From assembly GCA_051880335.1 (NCBI GenBank), contig JBJENT010000217.1:1-7999 (forward strand): a stretch of DNA of 7,999 bases. The letters are read 5' to 3'. This stretch comes from 1XD8-76 sp051880335 (GTDB lineage: Bacteria > Bacillota > Clostridia > Lachnospirales > Lachnospiraceae). Positions 1-4,741 of the stretch are shown piece after piece. Made by a program: the position numbers and the translations under genes. Under the pieces are notes generated by a model, which searched no databases, had not been told where the DNA came from, and saw only the letters and a list, made by a program, of their open reading frames with translations. Each line of letters opens with the position of its first letter. The stretch's first letter is position 1.

Positions 1-51
1 AGCGTCGCCCTGTCACGGCGAAGGTCGTCGGTTCGAGTCCGATCTGGGTCG
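1..51 (+). tRNA. tRNA-Asp(GTC), 5' end cut by window
   Basis: This is the 3' part of a tRNA. The anticodon stem TCGCC (5-9) pairs with GGCGA (17-21) around the loop CTGTCAC, which places the anticodon GTC at 12-14. The T stem GTCGG (27-31) pairs with CCGAT (39-43) around TTCGAGT. The acceptor 3' strand CTGGGTC (44-50) and discriminator G51 follow, with no encoded CCA. The D arm and 5' acceptor strand lie upstream of the window. Confidence 0.93.
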
Positions 52-88
52 TTTCTTTTTTAGTTTTATAGTGAATTTTTTGTAATTT

Positions 89-161
89 GGGATCTTAGCT
101 CAGCTGGGAGAGCATCTGCCTTACAAGCAGAGGGTCACAGGTTCGAGCCCTGTAGGTCCCA
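89..161 (+). tRNA. tRNA-Val(TAC)
   Basis: Complete cloverleaf. Acceptor GGGATCT (89-95) pairs with AGGTCCC (154-160) with one T-G wobble, and the discriminator is A161. The D arm contains AGCTCAGCTGGGAGAGC. The anticodon stem TCTGC/GCAGA encloses CTTACAA, giving anticodon TAC at 122-124. The T loop is TTCGAGC. CCA is not encoded. It lies 37 bp after tRNA-Asp and is probably co-transcribed with it. Confidence 0.96.
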
Positions 162-181
162 TTTCACAATTTAATGTGAAT

Positions 182-267
182 GCCGCAGTGGCGGAACTGG
201 CAGACGCCCGGGACTTAAAATCCCGTGGGTAGTGATACCCGTACCGGTTCGATTCCGGTCTGCGGCA
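182..267 (+). tRNA. tRNA-Leu(TAA)
   Basis: An 86-nt class II tRNA. Acceptor GCCGCAG (182-188) pairs with CTGCGGC (260-266), and the discriminator is A267. The anticodon stem CGGGA/TCCCG encloses CTTAAAA, with anticodon TAA at 216-218. A long variable arm (GGGTAGTGATACCC) is typical of tRNA-Leu. The T loop is TTCGATT. CCA is not encoded. It is the last gene of the Asp-Val-Leu cluster. Confidence 0.96.
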
Positions 268-269
268 GT

Positions 270-320
270 AAAAAGGCTTGGAACTTAGCTTTAGTGCAGG
301 TTTCAGGCTTTTTCTTTTTT
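270..320 (+). terminator. Rho-independent terminator of the tRNA cluster
   Basis: The 5' arm 270-284 (AAAAAGGCTTGGAAC) pairs with 300-313 (GTTTCAGGCTTTTT), with one bulged G at 276 and two G-T wobbles; the loop is 15 nt. The 3' arm runs into a T tract (309-320, broken by one C at 314). The position, 3 nt after tRNA-Leu, fits termination of the tRNA transcript. Confidence 0.8.
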
Positions 321-331
321 GGGATATGTGT

Positions 332-361
332 TAGACTCCTCTCAAAGAGGGAATGTATAAT
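332..361 (+). promoter_or_regulatory. Candidate sigma-A promoter for the GNAT operon
   Basis: A perfect -10 hexamer TATAAT (356-361) is preceded by TAGACT (332-337), which matches the -35 consensus at 4 of 6 positions, with an 18-bp spacer. It lies directly after the tRNA terminator and 116 bp before the GNAT start codon, and no other good candidate is seen there. The -35 is imperfect, so an activator may be needed (inference). Confidence 0.6.
338..350. promoter_or_regulatory. Palindrome inside the promoter spacer (possible operator)
   Basis: CCTCT-CAA-AGAGG is a perfect 5-bp inverted repeat lying exactly between the -35 and -10 elements. A repressor bound here would block RNA polymerase. 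The arm is short, so chance is not excluded, and no specific regulator is recognised. Confidence 0.4.
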
Positions 362-369
362 GACAAAAA

Positions 370-439
370 GATAAGAGAAAAACGATAAGACAAAATAGAT
401 AAGAGAAACTAGGTAAGAGAAACTAGATAAAAGAAAAAT
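370..439. repeat. Five tandem copies of a 14-bp purine-rich repeat
   Basis: The consensus unit is GATAAGAGAAACTA. Copies start at 370, 384, 398, 412 and 426, exactly 14 bp apart, with one to five differences each. The array lies in the presumed 5' untranslated leader, between the TATAAT box and the GNAT ribosome binding site. It is nearly all A/G on the + strand and so little structured as RNA. It has no coding role that I can see. Confidence 0.85.
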
Positions 440-477
440 AAGCATACAAGAATGATGAAAACAAAGGAGAAAAGCGC

Positions 478-960
478 ATGCGCATATATCATGGAACATT
501 ACAGGATTTAGATGATCTGGCAGAGATAGAAAAGGCATCTTATCCGGAAGCCGAAGCCGCGTCCAGGGAGAGTATAGAAAAACGATTAAAAGCCTTTGGT
601 GATTGTTTCTGGATTTTGGAAGAAAATGGTGAAATAAGAGCCTTTATAAACGGAATGGTTTCTGATCAGCCGGATCTGGTTGATGAAATGTATGATCATG
701 CTGAGTGGCATGATGAAAATGGGGACTGGCAGATGATTTTTTCTGTTGTTACATCTCCAAAGTACCGGAAAAAGGGCTATGCTTCTATCGTGATGAAACA
801 GGTAATTGAAGATGCCAGGAAACAGAACAGGAAAGGGATTGTTCTTACCTGCAAAGACAGACTGATTCCGTTTTATGAAAGATTTGGATATGTAAACGAA
901 GGGGAATCTGTCTCCAGTCATGGCGGCGCCACATGGTATCAGATGCGACTTGTATTTTGA
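478..960 (+). CDS. GNAT-family N-acetyltransferase, AANAT-like
   Basis: Predicted cytosolic acetyl-CoA-dependent N-acetyltransferase of 160 aa, a normal length for a single GNAT domain. The beta4/alpha3 region reads FSVVTSPKYRKKGYA (residues 88-102) and contains the acetyl-CoA pyrophosphate loop R97-K-K-G100-Y-A102. The C-terminal part, LTCKDRLIPFYERFGYVNEG (123-142) followed by SSHGGATWYQM, resembles the arylalkylamine (serotonin) N-acetyltransferase subgroup, with the typical PFYERFG motif. The substrate cannot be told from sequence. AAGGAGA (464-470) lies 7 nt before the ATG and supports this start. It is the first gene of a same-strand group; the NimA-like gene follows 83 bp later with no terminator between. 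Confidence 0.9.
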   Translation: MRIYHGTLQDLDDLAEIEKASYPEAEAASRESIEKRLKAFGDCFWILEENGEIRAFINGMVSDQPDLVDEMYDHAEWHDENGDWQMIFSVVTSPKYRKKGYASIVMKQVIEDARKQNRKGIVLTCKDRLIPFYERFGYVNEGESVSSHGGATWYQMRLVF

Positions 961-994
961 GAAGATTGACTTAAGATAGAAGAATTGAAAATAC

Positions 995-1051
995 AAGGAT
1001 TTTGTAAATGAGAAGCTCAGACGGAAGGATATAAAATTTACAAATGAGAAG
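995..1051. repeat. Imperfect duplication of the ribosome-binding/start region
   Basis: AAGGAT followed by TTTGTAAATGAGAAG (995-1015) recurs as AAGGAT...TTTACAAATGAGAAG (1025-1051), so both the SD-like site and the ATG context are present twice. The first ATG (1008) opens only an 8-codon reading frame ending at TAA 1032-1034. The second ATG (1044) is the start of the NimA-like gene. TTTGTAAA and TTTACAAA are also reverse complements of one another. Confidence 0.6.
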
Positions 1052-1517
1052 AAAAGACAGAGAAGTGACGGACTTAAAACACATTTTGAATATGATTGAG
1101 GAATGTGATATCATACACATCGGACTTAACGATGAGGAATATCCATACATTGTTCCACTTAATTTTGGATATCATGTGGAAGACGGAAAGATTTCCTTTT
1201 ATATACATGGCGCTATGGCGGGGCGGAAATATGAATTGTTGAAAAAGAACGGGAAATGCTCTTTTGAGATGGAAAAACCGTTGAAAATGGATTTGTTATA
1301 TCAGGAAAAAGATGTTACAATGCGTTATAAATCTGTGATGGGAACAGCTGATGTGGAGCTTTTAGAGGGTGAAGAAAAACAAAAGGCTCTGGATCAATTT
1401 ATCATGGGTCGCTACGAGGAAACCAGAGGTTTTGATTATAACAAAGACGTGGTGCCGCGAACCATGGTAGCCAGATTAACGGTTACTGAAATTTCTGCGA
1501 AAGAAAATAAAATATAG
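1044..1517 (+). CDS. NimA-like pyridoxamine 5'-phosphate oxidase-fold flavoprotein
   Basis: A 157-aa protein of the split-barrel FMN-binding fold, in the subgroup annotated as PNPOx-like or 5-nitroimidazole resistance (Nim) protein. Family signs are the N-terminus MRRKDREVTD, the strand YPYIVPLNFGY (33-43), and FYIHGAMAGRKYELL (52-66). H55 and the following GRK are at the usual cofactor-binding position. The length matches the family. It probably binds FMN or a related cofactor in the cytosol, and its physiological substrate is unknown. Homology alone does not show that it confers nitroimidazole resistance. GGAAGGAT (1023-1030) is 13 nt from the ATG, a long spacing, but the protein start fits the family. 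The HAD gene begins 18 bp after its stop. Confidence 0.87.
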   Translation: MRRKDREVTDLKHILNMIEECDIIHIGLNDEEYPYIVPLNFGYHVEDGKISFYIHGAMAGRKYELLKKNGKCSFEMEKPLKMDLLYQEKDVTMRYKSVMGTADVELLEGEEKQKALDQFIMGRYEETRGFDYNKDVVPRTMVARLTVTEISAKENKI

Positions 1518-1535
1518 AAAAAGTGAGAAGACTAC

Positions 1536-2207
1536 ATGTATGATACATTAATTTTTGACCTGGATGGAACATTATTATATACGCTGGAGGATATTCATGA
1601 TGCGGTAAATCATGTTCTTGGGAAAAACGGATATTCCTTAAATACGCTGGAGGATACCAGACACTATGTGGGGAATGGATTGAAACAGCTGATGAAGAGA
1701 AGTCTTCCGGAAGATGCAGGGCAGGAAGTGCTGGACAGGCTTGCGGAAGAACTGTGTGATTACTACGCTGATCACTGCCAGATAAAAACAAGACCATATG
1801 ACGGTATTTTGGAGTGCCTGGAAAAACTAAAGAGTCAGGGATATAAAATGGCAATCGTTTCAAACAAAATCGATGAAGCAGTAAAAGAGCTGAATGCACT
1901 TTATTTTGGAAAATATATCTCTGTAGCGATAGGAGAACGGGAAGGTATTCAGAGAAAACCTGCGCCGGACACAGTATATCAGGCTTTGAAAGAGTTGGGA
2001 GCATCCCCGGAGAAAGCGTTATATATCGGAGATTCGGAAGTGGATTTTGCCACCTCCCAAAATGCAGGATTAGACTGCATGTCTGTGTCATGGGGATTTC
2101 GTGAGCGCAGCTTGTTGGAAGATTTGAAACCGGCCTTTTTGATTGATGAGCCGGGAGAAATTTTGGAAACATTAGAAAAACTGAAAAATGAAAATGGAGG
2201 AAAATAG
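1536..2207 (+). CDS. HAD-superfamily hydrolase, phosphoglycolate phosphatase-like
   Basis: A 223-aa cytosolic phosphatase of HAD subfamily I (Gph/PGMB type). Motif I is FDLDGTLLYT with nucleophile D8 and acid/base D10. A helical C1 cap spans about residues 16-85. Motif II is S109-N-K, motif III is K141 (RKPAP), and motif IV is GDSEVD (165-170). The conserved acidic residue after motif I (usually DxDGTLxD) is Tyr15 here, codon TAT at 1578-1580; the catalytic Asp pair is intact, so activity is still expected. The exact substrate is not determinable; phosphoglycolate is only the family's usual label. The SD is weak (GTGAG about 10 nt upstream). A single base separates its stop from the next gene's start, which implies translational coupling. 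Confidence 0.9.
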   Translation: MYDTLIFDLDGTLLYTLEDIHDAVNHVLGKNGYSLNTLEDTRHYVGNGLKQLMKRSLPEDAGQEVLDRLAEELCDYYADHCQIKTRPYDGILECLEKLKSQGYKMAIVSNKIDEAVKELNALYFGKYISVAIGEREGIQRKPAPDTVYQALKELGASPEKALYIGDSEVDFATSQNAGLDCMSVSWGFRERSLLEDLKPAFLIDEPGEILETLEKLKNENGGK

Positions 2208-2208
2208 G

Positions 2209-2460
2209 ATGGGTCAGGATAAGAATCAGAATCAGAGTCAGAACCAAAACCAGAATCAAGGACAGATGAAGAAAGCTAATACCATCAACGGAATCGATCT
2301 GGACGAAGTAGTAAAACGTTTGGACAGCTTTGCTGCGTCTGATCAGGGAAGATTAAAGGTGACTGTTTCGGAAGAAGTACCGGAAGGCGAAGTAGATAAA
2401 AAGTATCATTTGGGCAGATGTGATGTGGGAAGCCCGTGGGCTAAGGGAACCTGTATGTGA
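2209..2460 (+). CDS. Small protein of unknown function with Asn/Gln-rich N-terminus
   Basis: An 83-aa protein I do not recognise. I chose ATG 2209 because GGAGG (2196-2200) lies 8 nt upstream and the gene then begins one base after the HAD stop; an in-frame ATG at 2188 would add seven residues inside the HAD gene. Residues 5-19 are a low-complexity run dominated by N and Q. A more ordinary domain follows (about 23-65), with NGIDLDEVVKRLDSFAASDQGRLKVTVSEEVPEGEVDKK split over helix- and strand-like parts. The tail holds H67, C71 and C82 (HLGRCDVGSPWAKGTCM), possibly a metal or redox site. There is no signal peptide or membrane segment. The position just before trxA suggests, but does not show, a redox link. 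The abrupt end after C82-M could mean a C-terminal truncation. Confidence 0.7.
   Translation: MGQDKNQNQSQNQNQNQGQMKKANTINGIDLDEVVKRLDSFAASDQGRLKVTVSEEVPEGEVDKKYHLGRCDVGSPWAKGTCM
2224..2265. repeat. Coding Asn-Gln microsatellite
   Basis: The codons alternate AAT/AAC/AGT with CAG/CAA in a degenerate 6-bp tandem pattern (AAYCAR)n encoding NQNQSQNQNQNQGQ. Changes in copy number would stay in frame and alter only the tail length. Confidence 0.75.
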
Positions 2461-2469
2461 TAAATTTGT

Positions 2470-2491
2470 TATGCACAGGAACCAATGCATA
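2470..2491. promoter_or_regulatory. Inverted repeat upstream of trxA
   Basis: TATGCA (2470-2475) is mirrored by TGCATA (2486-2491) with a 10-nt spacer in the 85-bp gap before trxA. TTGTTA (2466-2471) could be a -35 element, but no convincing -10 lies 17 bp downstream. A trxA-specific promoter or operator is therefore only a possibility. Confidence 0.25.
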
Positions 2492-2545
2492 GAGAAACTA
2501 TTTCATGCAAAAAATATCAAAGAGCATCAGATAAAGGAGGAAATT

Positions 2546-2854
2546 ATGGCAGTATTACATTTGACAACAGAAACATTTGAGAAGGAAGTACTTCAGTATC
2601 AGGGAAAAGTACTGGTTGATTTCTTTGCAACCTGGTGTGGCCCATGTAAAATGGTAGCACCGATCATTGAAGAAGTTGCAGAAGAAGCAAAAGACGTAAA
2701 AGTATGCAAAGTAGACGTGGATGATTGCGGGGAAATTGCAGAAAAGTACAATGTTATGTCTATTCCTACATTAGTTGTATTTGAAAACGGTGAAGTGAAA
2801 GAAATATCCGTTGGATTTAAACCAAAGGCAGCTATTTTGGAAATGTTAAAGTAA
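2546..2854 (+). CDS. trxA: Thioredoxin
   Basis: A 102-aa single-domain cytosolic thioredoxin, the usual family length. The active site W30-C31-G32-P33-C34-K35 is the classic WCGPC, preceded by VDFFAT with buried D25. The cis-proline P74 lies in SIPTLVVF, followed by the conserved GEV turn. It reduces protein disulfides and is itself re-reduced by thioredoxin reductase, encoded about 0.8 kb downstream. The start at 2546 is set by AAGGAGG (2534-2540), 5 nt upstream, and by the normal TrxA N-terminus; an upstream in-frame ATG at 2420 would overlap the preceding gene and add an unrelated leader. Two extra Cys (C54, C61) lie outside the active site. The last 55 bp of the locus are repeated across the adjacent N gap. 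Confidence 0.97.
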   Translation: MAVLHLTTETFEKEVLQYQGKVLVDFFATWCGPCKMVAPIIEEVAEEAKDVKVCKVDVDDCGEIAEKYNVMSIPTLVVFENGEVKEISVGFKPKAAILEMLK

Positions 2855-2860
2855 ATGGCG

Positions 2861-2960
2861 NNNNNNNNNNNNNNNNNNNNNNNNNNNNNNNNNNNNNNNN
2901 NNNNNNNNNNNNNNNNNNNNNNNNNNNNNNNNNNNNNNNNNNNNNNNNNNNNNNNNNNNN
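2861..2960. other. Assembly gap (100 N)
   Basis: Exactly 100 unknown bases. The round number suggests a placeholder rather than a measured distance. Identical 55-bp sequences abut both sides (2806-2860 and 2961-3015), so the two contigs probably overlap and the true gap may be zero. Confidence 0.97.
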
Positions 2961-3015
2961 ATCCGTTGGATTTAAACCAAAGGCAGCTATTTTGGAAATG
3001 TTAAAGTAAATGGCG
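2961..3015 (+). repeat. Exact 55-bp copy of the trxA 3' end (probable assembly duplicate)
   Basis: Identical base for base to 2806-2860. It contains the last 15 codons of trxA (SVGFKPKAAILEMLK) and its TAA (3007-3009), then six bases of downstream sequence. It has no start of its own. It is most simply the same locus seen from the second contig, not a pseudogene; a real second trx copy within the gap is the alternative. Confidence 0.9.
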
Positions 3016-3058
3016 GCAGTATCCGCAATTCATTAATTTTACAAAAATCATGTTATGC

Positions 3059-3110
3059 AAAAGACAAGATAAGGAGTCAGATTCTTCTTTATCTTGTCTT
3101 TTTCTTTTTT
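3059..3110 (+). terminator. Strong intrinsic terminator after trxA
   Basis: AAAAGACAAGATAAGGAG (3059-3076) pairs with 3085-3102 (ending ATCTTGTCTTTT) in an 18-bp stem with two G-T wobbles and an 8-nt loop. The T tract runs from 3099 to 3110 with one C. If the N gap is spurious, this lies about 50 bp after the trxA stop and ends the GNAT-to-trxA unit. Confidence 0.88.
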
Positions 3111-3253
3111 ATGTAATAGGAAATTCCTTTGAACTGTCATAAAAAAGGCCAGGAAATGAAAGCTCTTTTGTATATGTGTATCTTGTGGATAGATTCATTT
3201 CTTTCTTTAATTTTTTTGGGGCCGAGGCTGGATGAAACATTTGGAATCATTGC
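3111..3253. other. Intergenic, no gene recognised
   Basis: This is the first part of the roughly 550-bp gene-free stretch between the trxA terminator and trxB. It is AT-rich, with a T-rich run near 3200-3218. I see no convincing ORF with an SD, no tRNA and no clear promoter here. The hairpin array (3254-3539), a palindrome (3586-3603) and the trxB leader fill the rest. Confidence 0.6.
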
Positions 3254-3539
3254 ACCTACTCGACTATCAATTTGTTGCTCAGTGGGTAGTTTTTGAGATG
3301 AAAAGCAGAAAATATGCCTACTGCAATTCAGGAATGATTGCCAGTGGGTGGTTTTTGAGATGAAAAAGCAGAAAACATGCCTACTACAATTCAGGAATGA
3401 CTGCCAGTAGGCAGTTCCTGAGATGAAAAGGCAGAAAACATGCCTACTGAAATTTAAGAATAGCTGTCGGTAGGTAAGATTTAGAGATGAACGACAAAAA
3501 GCCTGCCTACTGAGAATGAAAAATGGGATCAAGTAGGCA
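3254..3539. repeat. Tandem array of five inverted-repeat elements, 62-63 bp period
   Basis: The core CCTACT recurs at 3255, 3317, 3380, 3443 and 3506 (spacings 62, 63, 63, 63). Each core starts an arm of type TGCCTACTG, answered 27-29 bp later by a complementary arm of type CAGTAGGCA at 3281, 3343, 3406, 3469 and 3532. Arms vary mostly in ways that keep pairing (G-T wobbles such as CAGTGGGTA; the third right arm is a perfect match). Spacers between elements are conserved (TTTTTGAGATGAAAA then GCAGAAAA) in the first three and decay in the last. Since left and right arms alternate, each arm can pair with either neighbour. The units are not separated by unique spacers, so this is not CRISPR. Function unknown. 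Confidence 0.85.
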
Positions 3540-3585
3540 AATCGAAAGATTATTATGAAGAAATGGTGACTAAAAGAAATTATTA

Positions 3586-3603
3586 CCCCTCAAGATTGAG
3601 GGG
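3586..3603. promoter_or_regulatory. Perfect 18-bp palindrome upstream of trxB
   Basis: CCCCTCAA-GA-TTGAGGGG is an 8-bp inverted repeat around two bases, 60 bp before the trxB start. As DNA it could be a dimeric repressor site; as RNA it gives a 6-bp stem with a 6-nt loop. No T run follows at once, so it is not a standard terminator. A second AGGGG (3605-3609) could compete for the same CCCCT arm. Confidence 0.5.
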
Positions 3604-3662
3604 CAGGGGAGCTGAATAGGCGAAGCATATTTTTTATCTATTTTTATAAAGGGAAGAAAGGA

Positions 3663-3716
3663 ATGAACCAGGAAAAGACCATGAATCAGGAAAAGTCTAT
3701 AGAGCAGGAAAAAGCG
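3663..3716. repeat. 18-bp x3 tandem repeat at the trxB start
   Basis: Units 3663-3680, 3681-3698 and 3699-3716 encode MNQEKT, MNQEKS and IEQEKA. Each carries CAGGAAAA, so an AGGA precedes the next unit's ATG (or ATA) by 7 nt and each unit repeats an SD-plus-start layout. In the third unit the ATG has become ATA. Confidence 0.85.
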
Positions 3717-4646
3717 AAAATCTATGACATCATCATCATTGGTGCCGGAACAGCAGGACTTTCGGCAGCAATCTATGGAGTCAGAGCCGGGAAAAAAGTA
3801 TTGGTGTTGGAAAAAGGAACCTATGGAGGGCAGATCGTCTCATCATCGGAAATCGAAAATTATCCGGGGATTGAAAAAGTATCCGGCTATGAATTTGCCC
3901 AGGGGTTATACAAGCAGGCCGCCGGTCTGGGGGCAGAATTCTGCTTTGAGCAGGTGGAAACCATACAGGTGCAGGAAGATATCAAAATTGTGGAAGCAGG
4001 ACAAAACAAATATCAGACGAAAAGCATCATTTTAGCGACAGGAGCAAAGAACAGGCCGCTGGGGCTGGAGCATGAAGAAGAATGGATCGGTTCCGGAATA
4101 TCTTATTGTGCGACCTGTGACGGAGCTTTTTATAAGGGAAAAGATGTTGCAGTTGTAGGTGGAGGCAATACCGCATTGGAGGATGCACTTTTCCTTACAG
4201 AGTATTGTAGAAAAGTATATCTGATTCACAGAAGGGATACTTTCCGGGGAGAAGAAGCCCTTTTGGAAGAATTGAAGAAGAAGGATAATATTGTTTTTCT
4301 CTTAAAGAAAAACGTGGTCGCACTAAAGGGAAATGAAAAATTGCAGGCGGTAACCGTAAAGGATGAGGAATGCGGTAATAAGGAATGCGTAAATGAGCTT
4401 TGCGGAAAAGAATATGATCTGGAAGTAGAAGGACTGTTTATTGCGATCGGACAGATTCCGGACAATGAAAGATTTGCGTCTGTTCTGGCTTTGGATGAAA
4501 AGGGATATATTCTTGCAGGGGAAGACTGTAAAACAAACAGAACGGGGATCTTTGCTGCAGGAGATTGCAGGACGAAGGAGGTGAGACAACTGGTGACAGC
4601 GGCAGCGGACGGAGCTGTGGCTGCCCTTTCAGCTTGTCAGGTGTAA
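3663..4646 (+). CDS. trxB: Thioredoxin-disulfide reductase (NADPH)
   Basis: A 327-aa FAD flavoenzyme that uses NADPH to reduce oxidised thioredoxin in the cytosol. In order: an N-terminal tail of three NQEK-type hexapeptides (1-18); FAD-binding GAGTAG (27-32); YGGQI and ENYPG; the redox-active CATC (C149/C152) followed by DGAFYKGK; NADPH-binding GGGNTA (166-171) and HRRDTFR (189-195), the NADPH-type signature; and C-terminal FAD-binding AAGDCR (298-303). The usual start is just before YDIIIIGAG, so the first ~18 residues are an extension. ATG 3663 has GGGAAG about 6 nt upstream; ATG 3681 is an alternative with AGGA 7 nt upstream. A Cys-bearing pentapeptide repeat (235-249) lies in the NADPH domain. 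Its partner trxA is upstream, beyond the repeat array. Confidence 0.97.
   Translation: MNQEKTMNQEKSIEQEKAKIYDIIIIGAGTAGLSAAIYGVRAGKKVLVLEKGTYGGQIVSSSEIENYPGIEKVSGYEFAQGLYKQAAGLGAEFCFEQVETIQVQEDIKIVEAGQNKYQTKSIILATGAKNRPLGLEHEEEWIGSGISYCATCDGAFYKGKDVAVVGGGNTALEDALFLTEYCRKVYLIHRRDTFRGEEALLEELKKKDNIVFLLKKNVVALKGNEKLQAVTVKDEECGNKECVNELCGKEYDLEVEGLFIAIGQIPDNERFASVLALDEKGYILAGEDCKTNRTGIFAAGDCRTKEVRQLVTAAADGAVAALSACQV
4365..4409. repeat. 15-bp x3 tandem repeat inside trxB (Cys-x4-Cys-x4-Cys)
   Basis: Units 4365-4379, 4380-4394 and 4395-4409 encode EECGN, KECVN and ELCGK, placing C237, C242 and C247 in regular spacing. They sit between two strands of the NADPH domain, where most family members have a short acidic/basic turn, so this is a small insertion made by tandem duplication. 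Confidence 0.75.
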
Positions 4647-4662
4647 CTTAAAAGAGTATAAT
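4634..4662 (+). promoter_or_regulatory. Sigma-A promoter for the Rrf2 regulator gene
   Basis: TTGTCA (4634-4639) and TATAAT (4657-4662) are separated by 17 bp, a near-consensus promoter. The -35 lies inside the last codons of trxB and the -10 just after its stop, 80 bp before the regulator's ATG. The regulator can thus be transcribed independently of trxB. No terminator is seen between trxB and this gene, so read-through is also possible. Confidence 0.75.
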
Positions 4663-4741
4663 ACCCATATATATTGTAGGAATGCGGCAGGAATGGTATG
4701 ATACTACACATATGCTGCACAGGGGAAAAGAGGCGCTGAAT

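Noticed and set aside
2420..2545. N-terminal extension of thioredoxin from ATG 2420
   Set aside because: It overlaps the preceding gene and lacks an SD, and a strong AAGGAGG precedes ATG 2546, which gives a normal-length TrxA.
2961..3015. A thioredoxin pseudogene
   Set aside because: It is exactly identical to the trxA end and abuts an N gap, so an assembly duplicate is far more likely.
3137..3532. Minus-strand 131-codon frame with 21-aa repeats (SRHVFCFF...WQSFLNC type) across the hairpin array
   Set aside because: The frame stays open because the 63-bp period is a multiple of three. It starts at a TTG with no SD, the 62-bp unit shifts it out of repeat register at one end, and the conserved feature is base pairing rather than protein. 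Kept only as part of the array discussion.
3254..3539. CRISPR array
   Set aside because: Repeat units are adjacent and spacers are homologous to each other, not unique; no cas genes are in the window.
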